A stretch of DNA of 64,000 bases from Wyeomyia smithii (lineage: Eukaryota; Arthropoda; Insecta; Diptera; Culicidae): positions 89,723,310 through 89,787,309 of the forward strand of contig NC_073696.1 of NCBI RefSeq assembly GCF_029784165.1, in the 5' to 3' direction. Positions 31,375 to 44,988 of this stretch are shown here, in pieces. A program made the position numbers and the translations under genes. The notes beneath the pieces were generated by a model, which saw only the letters and a program-made list of their open reading frames with translations, ran no database searches and was not told the origin of the DNA. Position 1 is the first letter of the stretch; each line of letters opens with the position of its first letter.

Positions 31375-31640
31375 TCCTTGCCAGGAGGCTGCGATGCCTA
31401 TCGCGTTGGACTAGACATGTAGCAAAGATGCCGGACGATAGAGTGATGAAATCGTTTCTCTTCAAGAACCCCACCGGCACCAGAAATAAAAGGGCCCAAC
31501 GCGACAGATGACTTGACCAGGTTGGAGTGGACCTGTCAGTCTGAAGTCTATGCAATTGGCGATGAGTAACCCATGATAGGAGCAGAAGAAAATTCTTGAT
31601 ATGGCAAGAGCTATCACAGCTATAGCCTGCTGAAATAAGT
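31375..31640 (+). pseudogene. LINE 3'-end coding remnant
   Basis: In the plus frame the sequence encodes RWTRHVAKMPDDRVMKSFLF and then GTRNKRAQRDR and LDQVGVDLSV. This matches the pattern RWxGHVxRM...GxR..GRP..RWxDxVxxD seen at the C-terminus of many RTE/BovB-like LINE proteins. Stops interrupt it. Confidence 0.55.
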
Positions 31641-31789
31641 AACTATCAGTTCCCTAAAACTTGTTTTAGACAGTTTTTGTATGCATTCAGAGCTCTATAA
31701 GCTGCAATAATCACTCGCTGAACTCTATATGTGAATGAAAATTTTGCGATATATTATTTACATATTTTTGCTCAAAAAAATTCTTTCGA

Positions 31790-32460
31790 ACAGTGTATAT
31801 ATTTTTGGAACGACAAAACTACCATCTACAACTTTTTCAAAGACATCACTTTAATAAAACAAACCAAAATTCTGTTGTGATTGAAAATCACAAAGCTTGC
31901 GTGCAAATCTTGTGGTTTTACTACCACACAAAGGTAATTTTAAATAGAGTAAGTGCCACTGCGCCTACCGCATCTGGTGCTGCCACTATCGCTGCTTATA
32001 CCCGCTGCATCTACCACTGTTGCTACCCACTGCCACTGCTGCTGCTGGTAAGTAGGGACTGTCCTAGTCGCTGTCCAGAACTAATATGACTAGTTTAGGC
32101 AGAAGCAGGTTTTTTATAGGCCAAATAGTACATTACCGATTTGCTAGATCTATAATTCTGTCAACCATTCTTGGGAAAGTAAGCACTAAGCGAGCAATTA
32201 ATTATAGGTCGAATTCCGCGTTTCAACAAGGCTTGACAGTTTTCATTGGTACAAAAGGTCGAATAGTAAAATTACAATTTTTTGCATTTGGGTGAATGCA
32301 TAGAAGACTTTAAATCGATTGCTGCAAGAACGAAGGAAATCTATTTAAAAAAACGATCTATTGGCATTTGAAGTTGGACATATTTTTCCCTTTTTCCCTT
32401 TTTCCGTTTTTAGATTTTAGTTTTACATCCCTATGTAGCAAAACTTCCTGAGAGACGTAG
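31790..32460 (-). repeat. Promoter-like repeat family, copy 3 (degraded)
   Basis: The minus strand shares the order seen in copies 1 and 2: TAGCAAAACTTCC..., AAGCCTTGTTGAAACGC (32230), a degraded CCAAT region, CCTATAAAAAACCTGC in place of the TATA box (about 32108-32120) and a CAG-rich leader (31965-32045). No hairpin is visible at its end. Confidence 0.6.
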
Positions 32461-32604
32461 TTCACAAAAAATACTAGTAGTCAAATTTTGTTTGACAATT
32501 AAAAAAAAATTAAAACATTTTACTTGCTGATGCTCATTAGTAGTTATGTGTTAATTTTTTCAATTACTAGGTTAAAGATTACCACTAGTAAAATTTAAAG
32601 AACA

Positions 32605-33057
32605 CAGGTCGGACTCGATTATCCGGAGACTCGATTATCCGGAAACTCGATTATCCGGAATTCGATTATCCGGAATTTTAGACTCGATTATTCGGAATTT
32701 TATTTTTTTGGTGTCCGTTTTCAATTTTTATTCCATAATTTTGCCTTTACCATCCCTTCTGGCATATTTGCTATCATTTAAGTCACTTCCGGCATGTTTG
32801 GGACATGTTCGAATTAAGTGAAAATAATCAATGTCCAATTTTTTTTTTTTGCTTCTCATGATTTTACCCCTTTTCGCCTCAGATATAACTTCTGGTTACG
32901 CCACTGCATCATACAAGTAAAATAACGAAAAGAAATATTTATTTTATCTTCGTTAATCGCAAAATTTCAGTAGTTTTTGTGTGATTTGATTATCCGGAAA
33001 ACTCGATTATCCGGAATGAAAAAAATTTTGATGTTCCGGATAATCGAGTCCGACCTG
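32605..33057. mobile_element. Pogo-like MITE with GATTATCCGGA repeats
   Basis: 453 bp with inverted ends CAGGTCGGACTCGATTATCC and complement. CTCGATTATCCGGA is repeated four times near the left end and twice near the right. The flanks are CA (left) and TA (right), so a TA duplication with one change is possible. The TCGATTATCCG core resembles pogo/Tigger termini. Confidence 0.75.
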
Positions 33058-33059
33058 TA

Positions 33060-34185
33060 TCTATAATTTTAACCTAACTAAGTTTCATCGAAATAAACGA
33101 GCAAATTAAACTAGGTTCACAAATAAGATTGCTTGTTTTGTTAATTGGTTGTTGAAGCGATGTTGAACTCTAATCATGCAGCAGACAATTCACGACACTT
33201 TTCTATTTAAAATCCTATTTGCCGAAAAAAATATTATCGCTATAACTATCAATAAAATAGCATTTGAAAGCGTCAGCGTTCTTTACAAAAGCATATCGAT
33301 TCTCGTATCGTTGCATCTGATTTGAGTTCATAACTGATAGTTGACCTGGAAAATTTGCGTTACCTCAGAGACCCATAAAGCCGCAACTGTGCCCCGGCAA
33401 TAAACTTTAGCACTAGTTATCCCCTCTAGCATCGGTGCGGCCCACAGGTGTAGAAGCTAATTTATTCTGATAAATTGCGAAAATATAATCTGGTTATTTT
33501 ATACCTGGCATCTAGTACGATATGAAACGTCTTTTCACGACAAATAGAGTGTATATTCACCATCTCGCTGGCAGTAAAACACAAACTCCCACTTGCTAGC
33601 TGAAATCTTTAAAACGTGCCAATCATTCGCTGTTTTATGGCTGCCTCCGGTGTAGAATAGCAGTTCTTCCGGCAGAGACGGAAAAGACGGTTAAAAGTTG
33701 TTAGCGAGTGTTCGCCGGCTGATATTCGCGGTCTAACGTTGCTAGCAGCGCGAAATTATATAAGTAATATGAAAGCTATTAACTGTAGCTAGGAGATACA
33801 GAGAATTTGAGTTTCGTTACGTACGAAATAGGGACTCTGTTTATCTGTGAAAACTGTATTATTTCGAACTGAATTTATAATTTTATGGAGTGAGATTGAT
33901 TGCACACGAAACTCTCGTTGTAGTTTGTTTGTTCTTTCTACTCTCACTCACGGTAACCACACAAGATCTTGATTCTGTTGTTAAAGAATCTACAGTGGGG
34001 TGTGATAAGCACTTTGCGTCAGAAGTTGTTTGACGGATGTTCACGATCCATAAAGCTTATGTAACTTATATGTAAATCGGGACCTCAATAGAAATGTTGA
34101 CTTAGCGTTAACCCAAAGCGGCTGATGCAAAGCTGATTTTTAGGGATTCAGCAGGCATATTATTTGCAGTCTATTTTATGTTCTG
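33060..34185. other. No feature recognised
   Basis: Unique-looking sequence without ORFs or repeats that I can assign. Confidence 0.5.
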
Positions 34186-34189
34186 TTTA

Positions 34190-34402
34190 TTAGATAACCA
34201 GTGAAAGTTTATGTTCGACCCCCTGCCTATCTTCTATAACATCTATCACTATAGTTATGACCATTGCTACTTGGCAGACTGCAACATCAACAACACGTGG
34301 GCTCCTCTCTTGTTTCATGATGGCTACAGTATCGTCAGAGAAGCCAACGATATTTTCCTGGTTGAATTGTGAGTGTGAGTTGGCGAATGAACGTGGTTTC
34401 AC
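34190..34402 (-). pseudogene. Possible LINE RT fragment
   Basis: The 70-codon minus ORF contains NIVGFSDDTVAIMKQ, reminiscent of the catalytic (G)(F/Y)ADD block of R1/Jockey-type reverse transcriptases, and ends GVEHKLSLVI. Nothing else around it supports a LINE, so it may be chance. Confidence 0.25.
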
Positions 34403-34469
34403 TTACCTAGCAAACAGTATAACCGCACACCAACCAACAGTGACGGAACGGATGCAGAACTCCTGACAA

Positions 34470-37185
34470 TGCAATTGAGTGGAGGTGCACTTAGTCGAGA
34501 TATGAAATTACATCATCATTATCAAAATATGTTGCTTTAAAATTCTGAATTTGCCCAAAACTATAAAATGTTTCGAACTAATACAAACATTCTGTTTAAT
34601 CTTTCATCAACCTATTTACATGCTATTCGTATGAGCTAGAGGTATGATGCATCAACTTATAAATTATCATATTAACACCTTGTCGGAAGCTAGAACTGAT
34701 TGAAACACAAACCCAATTTAGGCCGAATTAGCCTTGCAAAGAACTTTCGAATGTTCACTTTTGCTTTTGGTTAGCAAAACTCCATTCCTGCCCATGTTCG
34801 ATAACCTTTCTCTCAATCGGTTCAGGTTCTGCTGCGGACAAACCCCCGCATCTGCATGATAATGCCATGAACATGCGGACGTCCGTCCGTCAAAGTAGTC
34901 TGCTTCAGAAGGAATGCCCCATTAAATATTCACCGACCCGGAAAGTACGATTTTGTCTTCACCTTCATCACCGGTTTACATCAGTTTCGACCCAAAACTG
35001 GAAACTCAATCATAGAAAGGGTTTCTATTTTATTGACAGATAAGCAGCTGAAGAAAGTATTACAATTTGTTTTTGAAAATTCACACCCTTATTAATATTT
35101 CAGAACGGGGGTGAAGTCGATTGATAAAACAGTACCCGAAATTGCTATTTTATTGTTTTAGAAAATTGATAATAACCATACCGTTAAAACCGTGAAGGGA
35201 TTCGGGCAGCCCGGCTAATGTTGTGCGCGTCTGAATTTTTCACTCAATGTTTACATATAAAGTGTTATTTGCCTATTTTATTGCTGAAATTGGTGTGTTT
35301 CATGTGCGCTCGAATATGTAGCGGAAGAAATAATCGACTAAGATTGTTGGATATCTCAATGTCAATTGCGACAGCGGGATTTTTCTTGTGTTTGCTTACT
35401 GTATTAAATGAGATATTCGAGATTCCAGGTGCTGCGTATTAACTGTAAAATTTGTTCAAGCGTTACGAGCGTTATTATTAATGTTTACTACAGGTGCTCA
35501 CTAGGGTGGAATGTAAATCAACTACTCGAATTTTGCTGAGAAATTGTGCTCAAAAGTTCTTTTTGGAAGCCAAATGTCTTAGACATGCATGGAACGTCGA
35601 GATCTGGTGTTATCTGGGGTGTTTTTATATTATTTTTTCTAGTTATCTTAGAATATTTTTTGTGGAAACGCATTTGATACTCTGTTTGCCAGTTCATTTT
35701 TCGAGAACATAAATCTAATTGTCGGGAAAAAGTTTCACCACTCGAACATAACAGAATCCCTTTTCCTTTAGATAAAGTCCCCTATCCATGCATAAGACTT
35801 TTGTTGTCTCCAACATGTGTGTTATAAATAACTATACCCAATAACACTATTACTTTTTCATGATAATATATCCTCTGAAAAGTCAGTCACGCTATCGGAG
35901 CTTAAAATTAATTGTATCTAATAATGCATCCTTTTCATATTTGCCGGGTTATCGTTTTTCTTCTACCTACTGACTCTTTTGGAAAGAAAATATTTAAGTA
36001 TGCATGAGCCCATTCTGTTCGTTGCGGTTCTAATAAGTAGCTATCGCGTGACATCACACATTGTATGTTACGGTAAAATACGAATAGCAGCTGAAATAAA
36101 TCTCCTTTATTACCACACATTAGTGTCTAAGTTGTGCAAATCAGCCAGGAGCATTTTTTCTCAATTGCCAACCATATCCGAGAGTAAAATTGAAACGTTA
36201 AGCTTGACTGAAGAAAAACAACGGCTATTGTGAACCTACACCTACATTCGTGCTATTTTTCAAAGCTCACAAGCACGTAGTTCTATAAAAATGTTTTCTT
36301 TCAGCTTGTTAAACAATAAAGTCAGCAATAAACAATTTTCTACATAAAATGGCATAAAAATGTCCTTCATTTGTGTGATACTGATGTGGGCGCTTTATCG
36401 CCGCTATGTGCGATTTTTCACCTTCCATTGTTGCTTCCTCACCACCAAGCCAAGCCGCAGACTTCAGTGTATTTTGTACAGCTCAGGTTCTGCGTTGATG
36501 GGGGTAGCAACCTTGACAAAAAGCAATCAATTTTGGTAGACATTCAACAAGTAAGATATATTCTGTCCATCCGTCCGGCCTGGGCACCTCCACACCTACA
36601 CCGAACCAAACAGTCATTTCTGCACTCGACAGGAAAGAGGAAGTTTCCACGGCCCGATGAATTATAACATGTCACGAACGAGCCACTGCCCGATAATGCG
36701 AGTTGAATAAATGTTTGCGAAACTTGCTCTATTGTAACAGCATCAATTTGTTTGTTGGTCAAACAAAACTTTTCCCGGAAAGCAGAAATTGAATTATTTG
36801 CGTGTACAACGATGTAGTTTGAACAGTAGTTTGGGAGGGCAAAAATTGAATTAAACTCACAGTGAATATTGTTTGGTAAATTTGTTTGATCGGGCAGTTC
36901 GACTCTTCAGCCTAGTGCTGCTGCTGCTGGTACCAGTACCTGGTGCGGAAGGAAGGTTTACTAATATAAGAACTTCCGGGGCGGCCACTTTCGATTCGTA
37001 GACACGAACACGAACAAAGAACGAAACCGAGGAAGGCTTCACGGAATAATTGTTCCTAATTAAAAATGCTCAGAGATAAACTGCCGATTGGGGATGGATT
37101 ACCAGTCGTTCGGTTAATCTGAAAAGCGGAAGCGTCGTTAGTATCGGAGAACTTTGATCAAATTTGTAACATTAGTGTGTTACAA
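34470..37185. other. No feature recognised
   Basis: About 2.7 kb with only short ORFs and no repeat ends. It could be intronic or intergenic host sequence. Confidence 0.45.
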
Positions 37186-37192
37186 ATTTTGA

Positions 37193-39690
37193 TCATAGTT
37201 TGGGAAAGGAGTTTATATCCATGTCGTCAGCGAAGCTTAGAAGCATGTGGGACTTCGTGATGATGGTGCCGCTCCTCTGCACACCTGCCCTTCGTATTGC
37301 ACCTTCTAAAGCTATGTTGAACAGCAAGTTCGAGAGTCCGTCACCTTGCTTCAGACCATCACACAAACGTGTCCGAAAATTCGCCCGCTGTCCTGACGCA
37401 TGATGTGAATGTGAATGTGAATTCTCCAACAAAGACTTCCTGCAACGGCCTCAGTCGCTGGAACAGGATAAGGGAAATAATTTTCTAAGCGAAATTGAGG
37501 AGGGTTATGCCTCGATAATTACTACAGTCGAGTCTATGTCCCCTCTTGTAGAAAAGGCATATGAGTCCTTCCAACCAGTCCGTAGGTAGTTGTTCCTCAG
37601 GCCATACCCTAAGAATAATCTGGTGATTTACACCACTCAGCCGCTCATTCCCGACTTTAAAAAGTTCGGCCGGTAAGTCATCCCTCTCAGCGGCTTTATG
37701 GTACTTCAGCTCTTTGCAAGCATTCTTCACCTCGACCAACGTTGGCGGGTCCACAGCTTGTTCGTCCTTCCCAATGTCTACTCGTTCCTCTCGACAACTC
37801 TCTCACCTTCCTCACCGTTCAACACCACTCTAAAATGTTGCTTCCAACGCCTGGCCACCTGCGATTTATCAGTAATCAGGTTCCCATCACTGTCAGGTAC
37901 TGGCACGGTCCGGTTCCCGATTCCGTTGATCGTTCTGTAGAATCTCCTCGTGTCGTGCCTGGTGAAGCAATTCTCCGCCTCCGCGAGAACGCGATCTTAG
38001 TGTTCACGTTTCTTACGGCTGTGAAGCCTCTTTTCGGCAGCTCTTGCCTCCCGGTATTTCTCCCACATCTGACGCGTCACACGATTAGCTGCTTCTCTTC
38101 CGTCACCTCTAGACACTCAGCATCGAACCATTCATTTCTAGCGCTGTTTCGTTGACCGCATCATGGATGTGTTTCCACTGCTCGTTCAATTTTCCGTCAA
38201 TCAATTTTCCGAGTATAGCCCTATTTAGAGTTCCAAGCGAAGTGAAAATCTTATACAAAATGTTCATTTTTTCACGCTCGTGAAAAATGCAACCTGCAAA
38301 AATTTCACTTCGCTTGGGACTGTAAACAAATTTGATCCAGCGAAATCGAAGGATGTGGATCTCATCTTTTTCACTGAGGTTTACTTTTTTCACGCATGCA
38401 AACGGTAGTGAAAAAGCAGCAGCAAGCGGAAACTTGCGTGCGTTCATATTCTGTCAGTTGCAGCCAATTTTCATTTCGCTCGGAGTGTAAACTCGTGAAT
38501 TTCGCTTCACTTAAACTGTAAACTGCAGGCTGGTGAAATACCTGCGTGTTCCACAGACGGGTTTTCACGACAGATTTCGCAAGCGAAAATTTACGCTTTT
38601 TCACTTGTTAAATTTTTCAATTCGCTTGGAACTGTAAACTATGCTTATTCTCTGCAGCAACTCCTTCCGCTGATAACCTCTGGATATCCAGACGTATCTT
38701 TCTCGCCGATCTTGGTTTAAATACGTTGGACAACCGAGCGCGAATCTTGCCTATCACGAGATAGCGATACGTCAATGTTTGGAACCACTTGACGTCTGAA
38801 AAGGCCTTTCCTACCAATAACGGGACGAATGATCTTTTCTCGTCTGAATTGTCAATGTCGTGTTGTGGGTACTCTCCATACGTTTTCTTCAGGAGCTCGT
38901 AAAACTCCTCTACTATGTCTTCGGTTTTATCGTTTGTACACAATGACACGGCTATAATTCAAGAACCTGCGCGTGATCCTCAATACGCATAGACTGTCAT
39001 CAGTAATCCTTCACCTAATGACATGCATCATTTGATTTCCTAGCAGCACGGAACCAACGCCCCGTTCCGGTCTATTGCCGCCACTGTAGTAGATAAGGTA
39101 CTTGAAGAAGAGCTTGCGGTCGAATCAGCCGCTCGGAGTTCACGTTCTCCGGTTTTTACCGCGCGTGCCGGTTCGAGCAGAGTTCATACAATCAAGGTGC
39201 CAAGTTTTCAATCGTTATCCTTTTTCGTTTGCCTGGATCTAAACCGATTACTCCGGTTCGTAGCATTCTCTGAATTGTTCGTAATATGTTTATTTTAGCA
39301 TGCTGCCTTACTAGGGCTGCGATGCCTAGTCTCGCGACGGGGCTGCCGTCTTGGGTGTAGCTGGCGAGACACCGCATTTCATAGTTCAGCCGTCCGCTCC
39401 GAATCAGTCGCTGTTTGAGCCGCCCTTAACCTGGGGAACAGACGCTCAGGCAAGCTCCTCTCCAAGGAGAACAGCTCCCCCTTCCCTGTCAGCATAGGAC
39501 CAAGTTCCCATCGATTCACAGATATTTTCTTGGTTGCTCGTATCCTAGTCGGTACCACGTGGAGGTAGAGATAGGAGTTGCTGGGCATTATGCTATGGAC
39601 CACACTGGGGTCTATTTTATGCCAACTAGTACGGGTGTACTGCTGCTACGCATTGCCCAGCCTTTTACCAATCATTTGTTCCATTATTCA
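37193..39690 (-). mobile_element. RTE-type LINE copy, 3'-truncated and interrupted by a MITE
   Basis: Minus-strand remnants follow the order of an RTE ORF from right to left: the upstream region (RCLASYTQDGSPVARLGIAA at 39377 downward), parts of the endonuclease (EEFYELLKKTYGEYPQHDI, 38920-38860), KIRARLSNVFKPRSA, the RT (ELKYHKAAERDDLPAELFKV, DWLEGLICLFYKRGHRLDC, 37720-37500; DGLKQGDGLSNLLFNIALEG, 37350) and LLSFADDMDI (37230). It stops after the FADD box. Several deletions and frameshifts remove most of the endonuclease. The copy at 48375-56220 is a close relative. Confidence 0.85.
38228..38634. mobile_element. 407-bp MITE inside the RTE copy
   Basis: Inverted ends GAGTTCCAAGCGAAGTGAAA (left) and complement CAGTTCCAAGCGAATTGAAA (right) with TA on both sides (38226-38227, 38635-38636). 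Internal copies of CGCTTGGGACTGTAAAC / CGCTCGGAGTGTAAAC occur near 38310 and 38478. Non-coding; probably moved by a Tc1/mariner transposase. Confidence 0.85.
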
Positions 39691-39699
39691 TCTCAATAG

Positions 39700-41540
39700 G
39701 TCGACGTACGCGGGGAATGCGCGGATTAAACATCAAATTTCTCCGAAATTATTGAACAAAAATAAAACAGAATACGCTCACATGCTTTTATAGAATCTCC
39801 CAGTTAAGGTAATAAAGTTAACTTAGGTAAATTTATTCTGAATTTCGTAGAACAAACCATTTATTCACAACGCTCCCATATTCGACTCAAAACTTAAATC
39901 ACTGTTCAATTATTCATATTGATTGTGTGATTGTTTTCTTTCTCAGTTCAAGAGGAAGCAGTTTTCTTTAGCTTCTCAGTTACTAAGCCACATCCTATCA
40001 GATTCTGAAGTTGATATTAGAGGAAGATTCATAACTCAACACGCACAGTGGTCTGAAACTGCATATAGTCGGAAAAAAGTCAATTCTTCAACTTAATGCA
40101 TCGAGCCAGCCCTCTTCGAGAATCATTTCTGCAGGGTTTAAGCCAGTGAAATATCATCAGAATGTTCGGATTATTAATGTTGTCATACATTTAACTTATT
40201 TGAGGAAGCAGGCTTCTTGTGCACTCATGACTTCTCTATTTTCACGTTGTCTACCCAGGTGATTTATAACAGAACACAGCAGTAGTAATGAATGTTACAA
40301 TAGTGTCAATATGATTATAAAGTCTTACTCTAGCATTCTAACAACTACAGATATCCTTTATAGAGTTGTTCCATGAAAATAAATAAGTATAATAAAATAC
40401 TTGGCACTCCCACTTTATGTAGAGTTTTAAATGATATCCCCGCCGATACCCACGCTCGTTCAATTTTAGCTTGGAGCGCCACTCATAAAATTAAAATTCG
40501 AACTACCTAAATATCAAAAGCCGTTACGCATATCTCAACTTTGTTTGATATATCTGGATCGTGAAATTCGAGATTTTTGTGGGTTTTCTTCATCGACATG
40601 CTATAAGTAGCCGTAAATCTTGTTTTTTAAGATTAATTTCTAAATTTCTCAAAAAATACATCAGGTACCAACTTCATATCAAAGGAAGAGTGTCTCAAAA
40701 TACTACTCTCTGCAATCGTTCATCTAGGAGACAATGCATAGTAGGTAATAATTTCACCCTGATTTCAATCCTTTCCGACCACTATGCCACGGGTGCGTAA
40801 TCTGCAGAACGTTCGATTTCACACTTTTTTGTCGCTCCCGAGGGCGATGAGAACAGTAATGCAATTCTCTATGTTCACTAAGCAATGCAAAAAATGGCGT
40901 CAAAAAACATCGAAAATTTCTGATTTCTCAAAAATTCAAAATGGCGGTGAAATGTGTTCATACTCAGGGGAATTTGTTTTCGCGTCAAAATACTTGAAAA
41001 AAAACATACATAGAAGCCAAGGCAAAAACATTGTTGCACTGGGTAATCAAAAGTTGCCAAATCAGTTTTTTTAATACGACAAAATCATACTGAAAATGTT
41101 GAATTATTCCGACATAATTGACATAAATCGACAGCACTGCATTGGTAACCTAGGTTGCCAATTTTGCACGTAACCTACTTCGACGATTTGCGGCTACGTT
41201 CATTCATGAAAGTGTGATTCATTCATGATTAACAGTGTGATGAATATGGGAGCGTCGTGAGATGAATAATTGAGCAGTGATTTGAGTTTTAAGATGAATT
41301 TGGAAGCGTTGTGCAAAATGGTTTGTTTTACAAAATTCATTTCATATTCTACAAATACAAATAGAGCTAAGTTTACTAAATCTCCAGTGCTGGGCATATC
41401 CATAAGAGCGTGTAAGCGTATTTTGTTTATTTGTTCAATAATCACGTGAAAATTTGGTGTGGAATCCGTGCATTTATCTTAAGTATCGGCTCAATGAGAT
41501 GAATAATGGAATACCCTAGATTGAGAAAATCTATAACGAG
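39700..41540. other. No gene recognised
   Basis: Only short ORFs; the longest (40784-41074, plus, 96 codons) has no recognisable domain. No repeat ends seen. Confidence 0.4.
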
Positions 41541-41559
41541 CGTCTTAGCAGAGGTGCCA

Positions 41560-41610
41560 GACCAGTCCACATAAGCACTGAGGAAGACTGTACGTCACAG
41601 TCGAAATATA
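41560..41610. repeat. Short hairpin-bearing repeat-like segment
   Basis: CACTGAGGAAGACTGTACGTCACAGTCGAAAT contains a GACTG/CAGTC stem. I have the impression that such CTGAGGAAGAC...GTCGAAA sequences recur in mosquito DNA, often at retroelement 3' ends, but cannot confirm it here. Confidence 0.3.
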
Positions 41611-41614
41611 TATT

Positions 41615-44600
41615 TGCGGACTGAATTTCAATATTTATTTCCAAAAAATTTAGTAGAGTATAACGGAAACCGATAACTATTTCTTTGATTGATACCCTAG
41701 ATTGATTTACTTAGAAAATATGTGTTTTTTTCTAATTTTTATTTGAGTTTCAATGTAATATGAGATGAATATCTGGGCTAAGATGAATAATGGATCAATT
41801 CCCCTAATTTAAGATAAAGCAATTTGTTTTTCTAGCCAAATAATTCCAAAAATTTAATTATGAACTACAAAGTGGTGACTTCCGCATTCTCTAGAACAGG
41901 CAGCGAAATAGAAGAAATAATTTAAATTTTGATCGCTTTAATCCTGAGCAACACCGGGAACGTTCTACTAATCCGGAATAAAAATTAAAACTAGCTGTAC
42001 ACTATCTTTTATGTAAAAGCAGTGTTGAATTTTTTACACAAGCTATGATAAAATACACGCATATGATAAAATGAAAGAGAAAACATACTTTTGATATTGT
42101 ACCGGTCACAATGGTTGTCGAACGAAAATTGAAATAAATTGTTATGGTGGCTCTTCCAAGTTGAATTTTCGCGTAATTGTGCACGAAAATAAATAAGAAA
42201 GTTTGATGCGTCGTTCCTTCCCGTTACTTTTAAAAACACAGGCTTAAGTAGTAACAATAAAAAGTAAAACCAAACTGCTGTGCTACCCATGAATTTATAG
42301 CCAAAACTATCGTTGTAATTTCATTGGAAACCACAAATTTTATAGATTAGGTTTCATGCGTCAGAAGTGGGTGCCTCTCAAAATGTGTGGCGGTTTATTA
42401 AGTTACCAATTTCCTCAATTTTATGTGAAATGTCGTTCACCGTCATTTTCAATGAGCGCTGTCACACTTTATTGCCGCAGAGCTATTGGTTCGTTATAAA
42501 GTGGAGTCACATAATGTTTTTATGGCGATAGCAGAAGGTGCAGCTACCTAACTGTTTAATTACTGAATTAAAGTCGTTTTTCGTGTTCTCGCTGGCTTCA
42601 CAAATTTTTCCACTTTATTCTACTGAACGCAGCCGAATTTTTACTTAGGTTGACAGGTGTGCTTGTTGTTTGAATTTGGTTTGTTTCATTTGTTTAAACA
42701 GTTCATGGAATGATCCTTGAACATTACAGTAGAATTCTGAAAACTGACACAGGATTGCATTCAGATGCCAGTGTGTTCCAGGAAACTACCATTTCAAGTG
42801 AACCATTAAATTTCAACGACTGATTGATGAGACAACTAAGTGAGTTCATCAGAGAAACACTGAATCTGAGACCAGGTTGATAAAAATGAATTTGCTCTAG
42901 TAGCAACAGTTGTACAAGTGTGTCAGAATTAATAATTTTACGTGAAGAGCTATTAGGGATGTTTGTTCCTTTCTCGAGCACTACAGCAGCGATAAATTAC
43001 TCATAATCTAGTGCCATCCTTGTCAAGGGTGTTAGAGTGAATGAATATGGAACCAGAATGGCCGACGATAAATTTTGACTGAGAACCATTTCTCGCTGGT
43101 ATGAAGTCTGTCCGGAGTGATTTATCGTCTTTCGTGGGAGGTTTATTCACGTACGTTGTGTTGACTATGGAACATCACCGACTATTCAGGAATACACTGC
43201 ATCTCATTCTCAAATGACAATTGAAATGCATTTGGGTTAAAGATCAATGTTAATTTTGATTGAGACTGTTGATCATCATTTTGCTTTCTCGGATATTTGA
43301 GTTTTTTTTTTCAATGGCTATTGGTAAGTGATACCAAAAACGACTCAATGTAGACGGGAGAAAAATGTCGTGACAACTATTGTTTAAAATTCAAAGATAA
43401 CACGAGGCTAGAACTGCCAGTTGCAAGTTCGTTTGTTGCGTTATTCTTATGGTGAAATTTACTTAATATTTCCAATGTATAATAACCATTATTGACCAAA
43501 TTCACTGAAGATCATGCGTCTCCACTTGTTATCTTATACTTGTAGCAATACATCTCCATCACTACTATCAAAATTGACATTATATTAATAAGTGCTTATT
43601 GTTTGTTACTCTTTCAAAATGATTTTTTAAAATAGTTTCCAGTTATGATAACAGATGTTGATTGTATTTTCGATTTCCTCTGCCAACTATGTCCTTTCAT
43701 GCTTAAAACAGAAAAGAAAAATTAAATTATATATCTAATAAGATACGTTTATGCTATTTATTCAAAGTCACGGCTCAGATTTACAAGCTGGGTATTTGAA
43801 CATCGAAACCTGAGAGATATTTTGACTTCACGCAAACCAATCATTTGAAAATCAAATTCCGTCGAAGTGGTTTCTATTGTTAACATTCGTTCCCGCTTAC
43901 ATAACCATTGTCGTGCCAATTCGATCCACATCACACTGACTAGTGATTGGTGGTCTCAGCCAACCACAGTCACTCGCAGCTGGAACAGAGCAGTACCAGC
44001 ACGGCACCATATGCAAACGGATAAGCTGCTCTAATCCATTAGCATAACATTACCATTTATCCGCAAGTGTTCAAACATTGAAATGTTCGCACTTCGCTCG
44101 CTAGCAGTCGCTCGATTCAACGCTGGTTAGCGTTCATCATTATTCGAAGCGAGCGCGGCGGTGGCCTAAACTTGGCAAAATGGTGTACCGTCACCGCCAG
44201 CTAGCCTGTAATGCCCAATGCCACCAGGAATCCTGTCGCTGGTTGCGGTTATCGTTGCGTTTTTATCATATCCGGGCATACCATGTGACGGAAGCGCGCG
44301 TTAGTGGGTGATTCCAGCTGAGTAAAAAAATAACCGCATCCGTGTGCGACTGCACCAGGAAAACTTCTCGATCGTTTGTGGTATCGGGAAGCGGATGGAC
44401 AAAGTTGGGCGGGTATAATATTTTGTTCGGCATCCGGTCTGCCGGACAGTCGAAGGGATGCTTGTTTATATAGGAGAGGGAAAAAAACCACCGAAGCCAT
44501 CCCGGCCTGTGTGGGACTGAATGTGGGAGAAGGGGTGTATCCCAACGAGGGAAGCACAGTTGAATAGGTTCGGATTTTAACTTGTTATGCAATCAATTTC

Positions 44601-44825
44601 CCATCTGTTAGGTTGATGTGGGTTTCATGGAAATTCATCGCTTCACAGCGATCGCTTTCACAGCGATGCGAAGCCGTTGCGTTAGAATTAGACCAAATTA
44701 ATTATTGAAGTGAACTGAATTGATTCGTTAAATGATACAGCCAGCGGATGACGGCCGAAGCGGTTCCTTAGTTCAGTATTCAAAGAAGAGGGTGTGCTGT
44801 ATTGAGACCACGTGACTGAATTGAT
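41615..44825. other. No gene recognised
   Basis: Mostly AT-rich. 44080-44570 is distinctly less AT-rich with ORFs on both strands (for example 44557-44249, minus), but none shows a domain, and there is no repeat structure. It could be host non-coding or regulatory DNA. Confidence 0.4.
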
Positions 44826-44943
44826 TTTTTGCCTTTCTCCTAGAAAGGATGGCAATCACCGGAAAAACCAAAGGTATAAAAGTGCTCCAAAGTGTCGAAT
44901 ATCGTATATCAATCGACTTAGTTTGACGAGCTGAGCATTTTCT

Positions 44944-44988
44944 GTATGTGTGTGTGCGTATGTGTGTGTGTATGTGTGTGTGTGTGTA
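44944..44988. repeat. (TG)n microsatellite, unit 1
   Basis: Interrupted TG/TATG tract at the same position in the unit as 46376-46434. Confidence 0.9.

Noticed and set aside
44249..44592. Overlapping ORFs of about 100 codons on both strands
   Set aside because: Less AT-rich stretch where chance ORFs are longer; no domain, no start context, no repeat relationship.
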